Source of the DNA: Comamonas sp.
GTDB taxonomy: Bacteria > Pseudomonadota > Gammaproteobacteria > Burkholderiales > Burkholderiaceae_C
DNA length: 64,000 nucleotides
Assembly: GCA_031277805.1 (NCBI GenBank)
Contig: JAITLR010000015.1
Location: 1-64,000, forward strand
Direction: 5' to 3'
Part shown: in pieces, positions 28,347 to 37,429 of the stretch
Layout of the letters: the number at the start of each line of letters is the position of its first letter
How positions within the stretch are numbered: the stretch's first letter is position 1
Notes under the pieces: generated by a model
What the model saw: the letters and a program-made list of their open reading frames with translations, nothing else
The model's database searches: none
Told to the model about the DNA's origin: nothing
Translations under genes and position numbers: made by a program

Positions 28347-28436
28347 GCTTTTAGGAGCTTCTTGCGCTGTCCATATCTCAAATTTCTATGGATTCCACTC
28401 TGAAATCCAGAAATATCCAGCGCTAGAAGCTATCAG
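28347..28436. repeat. Palindromic repeat spanning the trpG stop codon
   Basis: AGCTTCTTGCGCTGTCCATAT (28356-28376) and ATATCCAGCGCTAGAAGCTATCAG (to 28436) are inverted arms of the TTTGATAGC family, with a longer middle than other copies. The TAG stop of trpG (28425-28423) and its last residues TDSF are made of repeat sequence. Confidence 0.65.
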
Positions 28437-29040
28437 TTAATGAGTGAATCTTGCTGAAGAACTTCTGTTCAAGGAAGTTCTTCAGCATGGCATGACCATG
28501 CTCGGTCAGGATACTCTCGGGGTGAAACTGCACGCCTTCGATGGCCAGCGTCTTGTGGCGCACACCCTGGATTTCACCATCTTCGCTGGTCGCCGTGATT
28601 TCAAGGCAGTCGGGCAGCGTGTTCCTGTCAATCACCAGCGAGTGATAGCGGTTGACCGTGAACTCCTTGGGCAGATCAGCGAACACGCCTTGCTGGTCGG
28701 TGCTGATCACGCTGGTCTTGCCATGCATTTGCTGGCCCGCGCGGATGATGTCACCGCCAAAGGCCGCGCCAATGCTCTGGTGGCCCAGGCACACGCCCAG
28801 AATCGGCATCTTTCCGGCAAAGTGCTTGATCGCCGCCACCGAAATACCCGCCTCGTTCGGCGAGCAGGGGCCGGGCGAAATCACCAGGCGCTCAATGCCT
28901 TCACGCACCATCAGCGCCTCGACCTCGGCCACCGTGGTTTCGTCATTGCGCACCACGGTCACCTCGGCACCCAGTTCGCCAAAGTACTGGACGATGTTGT
29001 AGGTAAAGCTGTCGTAGTTATCGACCATCAGCAATTTCAT
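28423..29040 (-). CDS. trpG: Anthranilate synthase glutamine amidotransferase subunit
   Basis: A 205-residue class I glutamine amidotransferase that supplies ammonia to TrpE. It starts [20 protein letters not shown], has [13 protein letters not shown], the nucleophile motif [15 protein letters not shown] and the catalytic GVQFHPES. The frame is open upstream to 29103 but homology begins at 29040. The C-terminal residues come from the palindromic repeat. It may also serve PabB, as in many bacteria with one amidotransferase, but that cannot be read here. Confidence 0.95.
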   Translation of the reverse strand: MKLLMVDNYDSFTYNIVQYFGELGAEVTVVRNDETTVAEVEALMVREGIERLVISPGPCSPNEAGISVAAIKHFAGKMPILGVCLGHQSIGAAFGGDIIRAGQQMHGKTSVISTDQQGVFADLPKEFTVNRYHSLVIDRNTLPDCLEITATSEDGEIQGVRHKTLAIEGVQFHPESILTEHGHAMLKNFLEQKFFSKIHSLTDSF

Positions 29041-29044
29041 GGCC

Positions 29045-29374
29045 TTACTCCCCTGATTTCTTGGGTTCACGCAGACGCGCAAACTCCTGGTGTTCGTAGG
29101 CAATGCAAGCTTCCATCAGCTCGCGATACACGGCCTCCATGACGTCGGGCTGGCCGCCCTCTGTCGCCGTGCGCTCACGCACGCGGCTGACGATGGCTTC
29201 GATGCGCGCTTCATCGCGCACCTGACTCGCATCACCCTTGATGCGTGCCGCCTGCTGCATATAGCCGATACGGGTGACCAGCAGCGGCACCAGTACATCG
29301 TCCAGCGCATTCACATTGCGGCGCACATCTTCCATGGTGGTGCAGTGCTGCACCAGATCGATAGAACGGGTCAC
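29045..29374 (-). CDS. AroQ-type chorismate mutase-like protein
   Basis: A 109-residue all-helical protein of the chorismate mutase type II fold. It has [31 protein letters not shown], then [17 protein letters not shown], and ends [20 protein letters not shown]. Active-site Arg and Lys positions appear kept. The [13 protein letters not shown] part also resembles isochorismate-pyruvate lyase PchB, so activity is not certain. It lies between trpE and trpG, an unusual place for an enzyme that would divert chorismate from tryptophan. GTG at 29374 is chosen for the GGAG 8 bases upstream; ATG at 29392 is an alternative. Confidence 0.82.
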   Translation of the reverse strand: MTRSIDLVQHCTTMEDVRRNVNALDDVLVPLLVTRIGYMQQAARIKGDASQVRDEARIEAIVSRVRERTATEGGQPDVMEAVYRELMEACIAYEHQEFARLREPKKSGE

Positions 29375-29435
29375 TTCGTTTCTCCACAGCATTGGAAACC
29401 GCGCATAGCGCCGGATACTGGCAAAGCACTATGCG

Positions 29436-29537
29436 AGGGACGGCCAGCAAGGGCTGCCCCGCAGCGTGGGCTGCCCCAGCAAAGGCCGTCGTCCCCCTTC
29501 AAGGGGGAAGGCGCGCAGCGCCTCAGGGGGTGGTCAT
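29436..29537 (-). repeat. GC-rich 3' hairpin element (type A) after trpE
   Basis: Read on the minus strand it begins 3 bases past the trpE stop with AATGACCACCCCCTGAGG, followed by CGCTGCGCGCC, CCCCCTTGAAGGGGG, and GGGCAGCCCACGCTGCGGGGC. It is nearly the same sequence as the element behind glpT. It fills most of the 166-base trpE-aroQ gap. Confidence 0.8.
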
Positions 29538-29540
29538 TTT

Positions 29541-31037
29541 TCATTCCAGACCTTCCTCGACGAGTTCTGCGGCGCGCAGCAAGGCACGGGCCTTGTGCTC
29601 GGTTTCTCTCCATTCCAGCTCGGGCACGGAATCGGCCACCACGCCCGCAGCGGCCTGCACATAGAGCATGTTGTCCTTGATGACGCCGGTGCGAATCGCA
29701 ATCGCCAGATCCATGTCGCCGGCAAAGCTCAGATAACCGCAGGCACCGCCATAAATACCGCGCTTGGTGGGTTCGAGCTGGTCGATGATCTCCATGGCAT
29801 GCACCTTGGGCGCACCCGTCAATGTGCCGGCAGGGAAAGTGGCCTTGAACACGTCCATGTTCTCCATGCCGTCCTGCAAGATGCCTTCCACATTGCTCAC
29901 GATATGCATGACGTGGCTGTAGCGCTCCACGGCAAAGGCCTCGGTCACCTTGACCGTTCCGGTCTTGGCAATGCGGCCGATGTCGTTGCGCGCCAGGTCG
30001 ATCAGCATCACATGCTCGGCGCGCTCCTTGGGATCGGCGATTAGCTCCTGCTCGGTAGCCTTGTCGGCCTCTGGCGTATTGCCACGCGGGCGGGTGCCGG
30101 CCAGCGGGCGAATCGTCACCTTTTCGCCATCGGGTGTGGTTTCCTGGCGCACCAGAATCTCGGGGCTGGCGCCCACCACATGGAAGTCACCGAAATGGTA
30201 GAAGTACATGTACGGGCTGGGGTTGAGCGATCGCAGCGCGCGGTACAGGCTCAGCGGCGATGCGGTGAAACGCTTGTGAATGCGCTGGCCCACCTGCACC
30301 TGCATGAAGTCGCCTGCGGCGATCAGATCCTTGGCCTTTTGCACTGCGCCCAGATAGTCCTGCTTGTCGAAGCTGCGCTCTGCGGGGTAACTCTCTCCAG
30401 CGCGAATCTGCGGTGCGCTGACCGAGTAGCGCAGTTGGTCCTTCAACTGGCGCAGACGCTTCTTGGCGCGGGTATAGGCCTCGGCCTCGCCAGGGTTGGC
30501 ATAGACGATGAGGTAGAGCTTGCCCGAGAGGTTGTCGATGACCGCCACTTCCTCGCACTGCAGCAACATGATGTCTGGCGTGCCCAGGCTGTCTGGCGGA
30601 CAGCTGTTTTCCAGCTTTTTCTCGATATAGCGCACGGCGTCATAACCGAAGTAGCCAGCCAGGCCACCGCAAAAACGCGGCATGCCCGGTGTGATTGCCA
30701 CCTTGAAGCGCTTTTGATAGGCGGCGATGAAATCCAGCGGGTTGCCGCTGGCGGTTTCGACCACCTGGCCATCGGTCACGACCTCGGTCTTTGCCTGGTC
30801 ACCAAAGCCCGACGCACGCACAAAGCTGCGAGCCGGCAGGCCGATGAAGCTGTAGCGGCCAAAGCGCTCTCCGCCCACGACGGACTCCAGCAAGAAGCTG
30901 TATTTGCCGTCGCCATTGGCGTGGGCGAGTTTGAGATAGAGGGAAAGCGGGGTTTCGAGGTCGGCAAACGCCTCGCTCAACAGGGGAATGCGGTTATAGC
31001 CTTGGGCCGCAAGAGATTTGAATTCCAGTTCCGTGAT
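29541..31037 (-). CDS. trpE: Anthranilate synthase component I
   Basis: A 498-residue chorismate-utilising enzyme that makes anthranilate with TrpG. It has the N-terminal Trp-binding region (LLSEAFADLETPLSLYLKLA, with LLESV) that mediates feedback inhibition. The C-terminal catalytic domain has QVQVGQRIHKRFTASPLSLYRALR, GASPEILVR, IRPLAGTRPRG, and DLARNDIGRIA, plus FPAGTLTGAPKVHAMEIID. GTG at 31037 is preferred since GGAG lies 8 bases upstream and VITELEFKSLA begins the homology; ATG at 31061 and 31073 are alternatives. Confidence 0.95.
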   Translation of the reverse strand: MTELEFKSLAAQGYNRIPLLSEAFADLETPLSLYLKLAHANGDGKYSFLLESVVGGERFGRYSFIGLPARSFVRASGFGDQAKTEVVTDGQVVETASGNPLDFIAAYQKRFKVAITPGMPRFCGGLAGYFGYDAVRYIEKKLENSCPPDSLGTPDIMLLQCEEVAVIDNLSGKLYLIVYANPGEAEAYTRAKKRLRQLKDQLRYSVSAPQIRAGESYPAERSFDKQDYLGAVQKAKDLIAAGDFMQVQVGQRIHKRFTASPLSLYRALRSLNPSPYMYFYHFGDFHVVGASPEILVRQETTPDGEKVTIRPLAGTRPRGNTPEADKATEQELIADPKERAEHVMLIDLARNDIGRIAKTGTVKVTEAFAVERYSHVMHIVSNVEGILQDGMENMDVFKATFPAGTLTGAPKVHAMEIIDQLEPTKRGIYGGACGYLSFAGDMDLAIAIRTGVIKDNMLYVQAAAGVVADSVPELEWRETEHKARALLRAAELVEEGLE

Positions 31038-31466
31038 CACGGTAGAAGCTCCGGGAGTCATGGCGCATGGCACACCTGCTGGGGTTACGTTTCAAAAGCA
31101 GGTGAAGCAAAAGTGCTTGGGGGATGCGCCGGTTCATTCCAATTGGCCAGATAGGCCGCGGGTGCACGCCGGGCTCGTGCCGGATGCGTTAGCAGTTCAG
31201 TTGAGCAGGCTTACGCCAGGGCCAGGCTCCCCGGTCTCCACAACCTGCATTGAACGTGCGATGAATGAACATGATGCCGAACAGTGTAGCGCATGAACTG
31301 CGGAATTTTTCCGCAACACAGATCCTCGGGAAAAGACCCGTACCAGAGCCCGTGCTGGGGACAGTCCTTATTGCGACGAAAGCTGACTGATACAAATATG
31401 CACGACCGTTCGTACGCCAAGGCCACCTGCAGTGCGGCCTGAAACCATCAACACGAGGAGACATTC
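31038..31466. other. Divergent control region trpE / chalcone-isomerase-like gene
   Basis: This 429-base region contains no other convincing gene. It holds the candidate leader peptide at 31189-31272. It also holds an 8-bp perfect inverted repeat CACCTGCT/AGCAGGTG (31073-31104, 16-base loop) and a small AAGCA-CTTT-TGCTT hairpin next to it. The plus-strand promoter of the chalcone-isomerase-like gene must also lie here, before GAGGAG at 31456. Confidence 0.55.
31189..31272 (-). CDS. Candidate trp leader peptide
   Basis: A 27-residue open frame on the minus strand, MFIHRTFNAGCGDRG-AWPW-RKPAQLNC, contains two Trp codons with one codon between them (residues 17 and 19). It ends about 150 bases before trpE. 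Closely spaced Trp codons ahead of trpE are the hallmark of attenuation. Against it, no strong ribosome site is seen and no classic terminator with a T-run was found between it and trpE; inverted repeats are present. It may be coincidental. Confidence 0.35.
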   Translation of the reverse strand: MFIHRTFNAGCGDRGAWPWRKPAQLNC

Positions 31467-32072
31467 ATGCCCAGCTTACGTTGGCCACAGGCTTTGCTGC
31501 TGGCCGCTGCGCTTGCCAGCTTTGCCACCCATGCTCAAGAACGCCCGGCCGAACCCGTCAAGTTGCATGGTGTGAGCTATGCACCCAACTTGCAGTTGCA
31601 GGGGCAGCCCCTGCAGCTCAATGGCGCAGGCACACGCTACAAGGCCGTGTTCAAGGTCTACACCGCCGGCCTGTATCTGGAAAAGCCTGCACGCAGCCTG
31701 CAGGAAATTGCCACCCTGCCCGGCCCCAAGCGCATCAGCGTGACCATGCTGCGTGACATCGACTCGGCCGAGCTGGGCAAACTGTTCTCGCGTGGTATGG
31801 AAGACAACATGGAGCGCTCGGCTTTCTCCAAGTTGATACCGGGAGTGATGCGCATGAGCGACATCTTCACTCAGCACAAAAAACTGCTGACGGGCGAGAC
31901 CTTCATCGTGGATTGGATGCCTGGCCAAGGCACGCTGGTCACCGTCAAAGGACAAGTCCAGGGCGACGCATTCAAGGAACCAGAGTTCTTCAACGCACTG
32001 CTGGGTATCTGGCTGGGGCCCCATCCAGCCGACCAGCAACTGAAAAAGGCATTGCTGGGCGAAGCTGGCTGA
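31467..32072 (+). CDS. Secreted chalcone-isomerase-like protein
   Basis: A 201-residue protein of the chalcone isomerase-like (Chalcone_3) family. Bacterial members are not known to act on flavonoids; some may bind fatty acids. A signal peptide covers residues 1-23 (LLLAAALASFATHA-QE), so it is periplasmic. The core has LNGAGTRYKAVFKVYTAGLYL and KRISVTMLRDIDSAELGKLF. GAGGAGA lies 7 bases before the ATG. It is divergent from trpE and convergent with the SpeD-SpeE gene. Confidence 0.85.
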   Translation: MPSLRWPQALLLAAALASFATHAQERPAEPVKLHGVSYAPNLQLQGQPLQLNGAGTRYKAVFKVYTAGLYLEKPARSLQEIATLPGPKRISVTMLRDIDSAELGKLFSRGMEDNMERSAFSKLIPGVMRMSDIFTQHKKLLTGETFIVDWMPGQGTLVTVKGQVQGDAFKEPEFFNALLGIWLGPHPADQQLKKALLGEAG

Positions 32073-32083
32073 ATGGCTTGAGC

Positions 32084-33358
32084 CTACTGCGGCGCCACCA
32101 GGTCGCGGTAATAACCAGGCAGCGCAAACAGGCCGCCATGAGTCTGTTCGTTGTAGTACTGCAGGCCCCGAACCTTGCGCTGCTTGATGCGCTGCGCGAC
32201 CTCTTGTGCAGTCAGCTTTACAGGGTCCAGGCTGTCAGAGGCCACCGCCAGTCCCCAGTACGCACCGTAAAGCGGGATGTAGAGGCCGTAACAGCGCACC
32301 ACGGCAAACTGCTCGCGCAGACTGCGCGCCAACTCCGCCACCTGGTCGCCGTGGAATACCGGGCTGCCCAGGTGCAGCACCAGAGCACCGCCCGGCGCCA
32401 GCACGCGCTTCATGCGCGCCAGCGATTCAGAGGCGTAGAGAGCGCTGGCAGGTGTGTCTGGATCTGTCAGGTCCATGAAGGCCAGGTCAAAACGCTCGTC
32501 CGTGCCATCCACCAGCGCCATGCCATCACCAATGCTGACATGCACACGCTCATCGTCCAGCGCACCGTGGTGCACGGCCTGCAGGTGTTCGCGAGAAAAC
32601 CTGACCACGGCCTCGTCCAGTTCGGCCAATACCACGCGCTCGATGCTTGGGTGCTTGAGCAGTTCTTCGGCCGCGCCACCGTCTCCACCACCCAGAATCA
32701 AGGCCTTGCGCGGCGCCGGGTGCGCCATGGCAGCCGGATGCACCAGGGCCTCGTGATAGAAAAATTCCTCTTTCTCAGAAGTCATGAAGCGGCCATCAAT
32801 TCGCAGCACCTTGCCGAACTGCGGTGTCTCCAGCAACTCCAGCTGCTGAAACGGCGTCTGCACCTTCTCACAGGCCGTGGCGCGATAGCCAAAGCGACTG
32901 TGCGGCGTAAGCTGTTCCTGCACCCAGTGGGCTTCGGACTCCGGCAAGCAATCCACAGCCGCGTCATCCGAAGCCGTGGCCATGCTGATGTCGCCACGCA
33001 TCAGTTGCTGACGCAGCACCCGTTTGGGAGCAAACGCGTCGATCACGCCCTCCATCAACTGCCGCGCCTTGCCCGAGTTGTCATCGGAAAAATTGCAGAC
33101 ATAAACGTCGATGGTGACACTGCCTGTCTCCGGCCAGGTGTGAATGGCCAGATGAGATTCGGCCAGCAAAACCGTACCTGTCACGCCGCCGGGCTGGCCT
33201 TCATAAGGCGGAAACTTCACCCATCTGTCATCCACCAGGGTCAATCCTGAAACCGCAGTCTGGTCGCGGCACAGCTGGGCGATGGCGTCGGCATCGAGCA
33301 TGTAGCGCTCGTGGCCTGTGCATTGGTAAAGATCGGCAGTCAGGTGCAGTCCGTGCAT
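32084..33358 (-). CDS. Fused S-adenosylmethionine decarboxylase-spermidine synthase (SpeD-SpeE)
   Basis: A 424-residue fusion. Residues 1-125 are a pyruvoyl AdoMetDC-type domain: Glu67-Ser68 in [14 protein letters not shown] is the self-cleavage site, with H73 and C88 (IDVYVCNF) at the same spacing as S63/H68/C83 of the T. maritima enzyme. Residues about 135-424 are spermidine synthase: [24 protein letters not shown] (220-228) and MDLTDP with D296 and D299. Both active sites look complete, so one chain could decarboxylate and transfer aminopropyl. Some SpeD homologues act instead on ornithine or arginine, so the decarboxylase substrate is not certain. Confidence 0.88.
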   Translation of the reverse strand: MHGLHLTADLYQCTGHERYMLDADAIAQLCRDQTAVSGLTLVDDRWVKFPPYEGQPGGVTGTVLLAESHLAIHTWPETGSVTIDVYVCNFSDDNSGKARQLMEGVIDAFAPKRVLRQQLMRGDISMATASDDAAVDCLPESEAHWVQEQLTPHSRFGYRATACEKVQTPFQQLELLETPQFGKVLRIDGRFMTSEKEEFFYHEALVHPAAMAHPAPRKALILGGGDGGAAEELLKHPSIERVVLAELDEAVVRFSREHLQAVHHGALDDERVHVSIGDGMALVDGTDERFDLAFMDLTDPDTPASALYASESLARMKRVLAPGGALVLHLGSPVFHGDQVAELARSLREQFAVVRCYGLYIPLYGAYWGLAVASDSLDPVKLTAQEVAQRIKQRKVRGLQYYNEQTHGGLFALPGYYRDLVAPQ

Positions 33359-33495
33359 GTGGCGTGAGTCTCCCTTCGTTCTCTGCTAGATGCCCGCAAC
33401 CGCGAACCTCAGCATGGTTCAGACAAAGCTAAAGACTCTAGCAAACAAGCTTATCCGCACTCATTTCTGCCAGAAATGCACACAACGCCACAGCA

Positions 33496-34176
33496 TCACG
33501 CAACAAGCTGCGCCATCGAATCCAGGTGAGCAATGGCCTCCACGGCAGTTATGGGCTGACCATGGTTATAGCCATAACTGACCAACACCACGGGGCAGCC
33601 TGCCGCGTGGGCGGCCTGGGCATCATTGCTGGAATCACCCACCATCAGCGTGCGTGCAGGCGTGCTGCCCAAGGCCTTGCAAGTCTCGACCAGCGGCATG
33701 GGATCAGGCTTTTTGCGCGGGAAGGAGTCGCCGCCGAACACACAGTCAAAAAAGCCGTCCAGACCCTTGGCCGCCAGCAGCGGCAGGGCAAAGGAAAGCG
33801 GTTTGTTCGTCAGGCAGGCCATGCGCAGGCCCATGGCCTTGAGCTGCTCCAGCCCTTCAAGCACACCGGGATAGACATCGGCAAACTGACCGTTGATCGC
33901 CAGATAGTGGTGCTCGTAACGCTGCCAGGCCTGCGGGTATATCTCGTCGATGTTCTGAGCCCCTGCATGGGTCAGCACCGACCGAATCAGATGCTCACTG
34001 CCCTTGCCCACCATATTCTCGATGGCCTGCGAAGCCACCGCTGGCAGTTGCAGATCGGCGAGCATGCGGTTGAGCGCCTCGGCAAAGTCGCCCAGAGTGT
34101 TCACCATGGTGCCGTCCAGATCGATCATCACAGCGTCTATGCCCAGCTGGTGCAGCGAAATAAAGTCTCGGTTCAC
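33496..34176 (-). CDS. gph: Phosphoglycolate phosphatase, HAD family
   Basis: A HAD-type phosphatase of about 226 residues. Motif I is DAVMIDLDGTMVNTLGDF, motif II CLTNKP, motif III KKPDP (from FGGDSFPRKKPDP) and motif IV VGDSSNDAQAAHAAG. The cap region PGVLEGLEQLKAMGLRM is Gph-like. It removes phosphate from 2-phosphoglycolate made during repair or RuBP oxygenation. The start is unsure: GTG at 34176 (VNRDFISLHQLGI) fits homologue length, while ATG at 34221 and 34257 extend it without a visible ribosome site. Confidence 0.88.
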   Translation of the reverse strand: MNRDFISLHQLGIDAVMIDLDGTMVNTLGDFAEALNRMLADLQLPAVASQAIENMVGKGSEHLIRSVLTHAGAQNIDEIYPQAWQRYEHHYLAINGQFADVYPGVLEGLEQLKAMGLRMACLTNKPLSFALPLLAAKGLDGFFDCVFGGDSFPRKKPDPMPLVETCKALGSTPARTLMVGDSSNDAQAAHAAGCPVVLVSYGYNHGQPITAVEAIAHLDSMAQLVA

Positions 34177-34257
34177 AAAAATGAGGTTTGCAATTTTTCT
34201 TGAGCGTATCGTACGCTTCATTGAATAGCGACTGGCAGATCGGCCTCCTCGCTTCAA

Positions 34258-34775
34258 GCCGGGCCCGCAGAGGCCTAGGCTATGGGTGACTTGTCAAGAA
34301 TCGATTGGCACTCGCCCTCTTCGCAACCATCATCGACCAAAGGCGGCTGGTCTGCACTTCGGTTGCACAGCGACAATTCCGCCTCGCCCCACTGATGTTC
34401 GCAAACAGCCCCCCCCAATACCCCGCCTTCACTCCACTGGCAACGCCAATAATGACTGCGATCGGCCTATATCCCTTGGTGATTTTTTCTTAATTACACA
34501 GCCCCAGTGAAAATATAAAAAAATTTCTGAATTTACATATATATTAACTCTCATCAATTAAATAAGTATCTAAAAATCATCGATATAATTTATATGAATT
34601 AATGATAAATACCAATTTCTTCATCAAGTTCAAGAAAATAGATAAAATATAGTCCAATTGGGTTAATTGTAAGCACCAAGTTGACATATTCTCAATGAGG
34701 GCACAGTCACAGCACTTGGTTTAGATGTTTGCTAGCATGGCTCGCACCCGGTCAAACAAACAGGAAGCAAACCAA
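34258..34775. other. AT-rich region upstream of the monooxygenase gene
   Basis: No gene is supported. From about 34480 to 34700 the sequence is strongly AT-rich (runs such as ATATAAAAAAATTT and TATATATTAA), in sharp contrast to the surrounding GC-rich DNA. It contains many possible -10 boxes. It probably holds the promoter of the monooxygenase-esterase pair and marks an acquired segment boundary. A frame at 34305-34493 could be a transporter remnant, but I could not support that. Confidence 0.6.
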
Positions 34776-36239
34776 ATGAAATATGACGTCATCATTATCG
34801 GAGCTGGAATGTCCGGCACCTTGGCAGGTATTAAACTCCAAGCTCAAGGTAAAAAATTTCTGATTATCGAGAAATCCCAAAAAATGGGAGGAACTTGGCG
34901 CGACAATACTTACCCTGGTTTAACGTGCGATGTGCAATCACATGCCTATACCTACTCCTTCGAGCCCAATCCTGAATGGACGCGCGCATTCCCTTCCGGC
35001 CCTGAAATTCATTCATATTTCGAGAATGTCTTCAAGAAATACAAGCTCGCGGAAAATACTCTTTTCAATACGGAAATCGTGAATGCCAAGTGGCAGGAGG
35101 ATCATTGGCAGCTCACCGACCAGCATGGCCAGCAGCACACCGGCTCCGTGGTGATTGCTGCCACCGGTGTTCTCCACCACCCGCATCGCCCGGATATCCC
35201 TGGCTTGGCAGATTTCAAGGGCAGCCTCCAACACACCGCCGTATGGGATCACTCCGTACCACTGGACGGCAAGAAGATTGCCATCATCGGCAACGGATCA
35301 ACCGGTGTGCAACTGGTCTCCGCACTGAGTGCTCGTGCGCATGTGCGTCATTTCCAACGCACACCCCAGTGGATCTTTCCTGTGGAGAACATGGTTTTCA
35401 CCGAAGAGCAGCGCGAAGAGTTCCGCAGGAACCGCGATCTGCTCATTTATCTCCACGATGAACCCACTTACGTTGCAGCAGTGGAGCGCTTTACCAACGC
35501 CGTGCTGGATCCCGACTCTCCGGAAATCATGGAAATCCAGAAAGTCTGCCAGGACAATCTGGACAACAGCGTTGCAGACCCGATCCTGCGCAGCAAACTC
35601 ACGCCCAGCTATCGCGCGGGCTGCAAACGTCTGATCTACTCCCCCGATTACTACCGGGCCATCCAGCATCCGAACTCTCGGCTCATCACCGAAGGCATTG
35701 AACGAGTGGAGGCCACAGGCATACGCACCAGCGACGGCCAGCTCCATGAGCTGGACATCATTGCATTGGCCACAGGTTACAAAGCTGACCGCTTTGTACG
35801 CCCGATGCAGGTCATTGGTGTGCATGGCAAGACACTGGACCAGGCCTGGGAAAACGGCCCGACCGCCTACAAGGCAATTTCGATGCCCGACTTCCCCAAC
35901 TTCTACTTCATGAACGGGCCGTCGTCTCCGGTTGGCAATTTCTCGCTCATCGATACGGCAGAAATGCAGTGGGGCTATATCAACCAACTCATTGAACGAC
36001 TGGAAACCGCCAATATTGCAGGACTCTCTGCCCGACATCAGGCACTCGACACCTACGACCAGGAACGCAGGGAGGCCGCCCGAAACTCGGTGTTTGGCTC
36101 CGGCTGCACCAGCTGGTACCTGGACAAGAATGGCATCCCCAATACATGGCCCTGGTCGCAGTCGCGCTTCCGGGAAGAGATGCTCGCACCCGTTTGGCAA
36201 GACTATGCCGAGCACCACCTGCAGACTGTCGCAGCTTGA
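34776..36239 (+). CDS. Type I Baeyer-Villiger (flavin) monooxygenase
   Basis: A 487-residue FAD/NADPH enzyme. It starts MKYDVIIIGAGMSGTLAGIK, with the FAD fold GAGMSG (10-14) and AGGAAG upstream. The Baeyer-Villiger fingerprint FKGSLQHTAVWD (147-158) matches F-x-G-x3-H-x3-W-D exactly, and the NADPH fold IIGNGSTGVQ follows (170-179). Such enzymes insert oxygen next to a carbonyl, turning ketones into esters or lactones. The esterase gene starts 28 bases later, the expected next step. The N-terminal codons are AT-richer than the neighbours, suggesting transfer. Ketone specificity cannot be read; a steroid is possible from context. Confidence 0.9.
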   Translation: MKYDVIIIGAGMSGTLAGIKLQAQGKKFLIIEKSQKMGGTWRDNTYPGLTCDVQSHAYTYSFEPNPEWTRAFPSGPEIHSYFENVFKKYKLAENTLFNTEIVNAKWQEDHWQLTDQHGQQHTGSVVIAATGVLHHPHRPDIPGLADFKGSLQHTAVWDHSVPLDGKKIAIIGNGSTGVQLVSALSARAHVRHFQRTPQWIFPVENMVFTEEQREEFRRNRDLLIYLHDEPTYVAAVERFTNAVLDPDSPEIMEIQKVCQDNLDNSVADPILRSKLTPSYRAGCKRLIYSPDYYRAIQHPNSRLITEGIERVEATGIRTSDGQLHELDIIALATGYKADRFVRPMQVIGVHGKTLDQAWENGPTAYKAISMPDFPNFYFMNGPSSPVGNFSLIDTAEMQWGYINQLIERLETANIAGLSARHQALDTYDQERREAARNSVFGSGCTSWYLDKNGIPNTWPWSQSRFREEMLAPVWQDYAEHHLQTVAA

Positions 36240-36266
36240 GCAAATTCACTAGGCAAGGACACGGTC

Positions 36267-37205
36267 ATGCAGATACACCCTGAACTCGCTGCTGCGCTGG
36301 CGCAACTTAGCGGCCTGCCGCCTATCGACTACCAAACCATGCCGATTACCAGCATCCGCCAGGTGCTGGACCATCTGCCCATGCCTCCATCCGGGCTGGA
36401 AATGCACGAGGTACGCGACCTCACCATTGGCGGCCCTGAGTCGCCTTTGGCGGCACGCTTGTACCGCCCCACAGCGGACGATAACGCACCAATGGTCGTC
36501 TTCTTCCATGGAGGAGGCTGGTGCATTGGCACCATGGACACACACGATGGCCTTTGCCGCCACATTGCATTGCTGACAGGTATGAATGTGTGTTCGGTCG
36601 ACTATCGGCTCGCACCAGAGTATGCCTTCCCGGACCCGCTGAATGACGCCTATGCGGCCACCCGATGGATCGCAGCACATGCACATGAGTTGCACAGTGA
36701 CCCATCCCGCATCCTGGTCGCGGGCGACAGTGCAGGCGGCAATCTGGCCATCGCAACCTGCTTGAAAGCGCGTCACGATCAATGGGACGGAATTTGTGGG
36801 CAGCTGCTGCTGTACCCTGTGTGCGATGCAAGAGCCGACAGCGCCTCCTACGCGCTATATGGCGACATGCCCTTGCTGTCCAGCGCCAACATGCAGCAGA
36901 TGTGGGCCCACTACCACCCCGCCCAACCCATCAGTCCCCTGGCATCCATTCTGGAAAATGAAAGCCTTGCAGGCCTGCCCCCCGCCGTCGTGGTGACCGC
37001 AGAACTGGACATCCTGCGTGACGAGGGCAATGAACTGGCGCGGCGACTGGCCCTGGATGGGGTTGAAGTGATGCACCAACAAGCCCAAGGCATGGTTCAC
37101 GGCTTTGCCAGCTTCAGCACAGCACTGCCGCACGTCGCCAGCATCCTGCGCGATGCCTGCACAAGGCTGCAGTCGCTGGTTGGGACACAGGCAAGCACTG
37201 CGTAG
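36267..37205 (+). CDS. Alpha/beta hydrolase, HSL family esterase
   Basis: A 312-residue cytoplasmic esterase of the hormone-sensitive-lipase family. The oxyanion motif HGGGW is at 81-85, the nucleophile Ser155 in GDSAGGN, Asp248 in ELDILRDEG and His278 in GMVHGF complete the triad. AAGGAC lies upstream. It follows the monooxygenase by 28 bases, so it probably hydrolyses the ester or lactone that enzyme makes. A terminator lies at 37268. Confidence 0.9.
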   Translation: MQIHPELAAALAQLSGLPPIDYQTMPITSIRQVLDHLPMPPSGLEMHEVRDLTIGGPESPLAARLYRPTADDNAPMVVFFHGGGWCIGTMDTHDGLCRHIALLTGMNVCSVDYRLAPEYAFPDPLNDAYAATRWIAAHAHELHSDPSRILVAGDSAGGNLAIATCLKARHDQWDGICGQLLLYPVCDARADSASYALYGDMPLLSSANMQQMWAHYHPAQPISPLASILENESLAGLPPAVVVTAELDILRDEGNELARRLALDGVEVMHQQAQGMVHGFASFSTALPHVASILRDACTRLQSLVGTQASTA

Positions 37206-37267
37206 CACCGGGCTCAATCAACTGCTTGGCACGTGGCCCTTGCCCCATCAGCCACTTTGCGAGACCG

Positions 37268-37299
37268 GGCCATCACCTGACAAGACGATGGCCTTTTTC
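37268..37299 (+). terminator. Terminator after the esterase gene
   Basis: GGCCATC (37268-37274) and GATGGCC (37287-37293) form a 7-bp stem followed by TTTTTCT, 63 bases past the esterase stop. It ends the monooxygenase-esterase unit before the convergent LuxR gene. Confidence 0.75.
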
Positions 37300-37429
37300 T
37301 CAGAGCAGATGCGCGGATCGGAACCCGGCGCTCAAGTAGGTATTACCTCAGCAGCAACCAGCCGGCTCTGAAATGCCGGCACTCTTGGTGCACAGCCTGG
37401 ACGATTGCAGTGCTCTGTCGCCCGGCCAC

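Noticed and set aside
34409..34416. C8 run as a contingency locus
   Set aside because: It lies outside any supported gene, so slippage would have no reading frame to change.
34305..34493. Open frame that could be a transporter fragment
   Set aside because: Short, no ribosome site and no motif; I cannot support a remnant.
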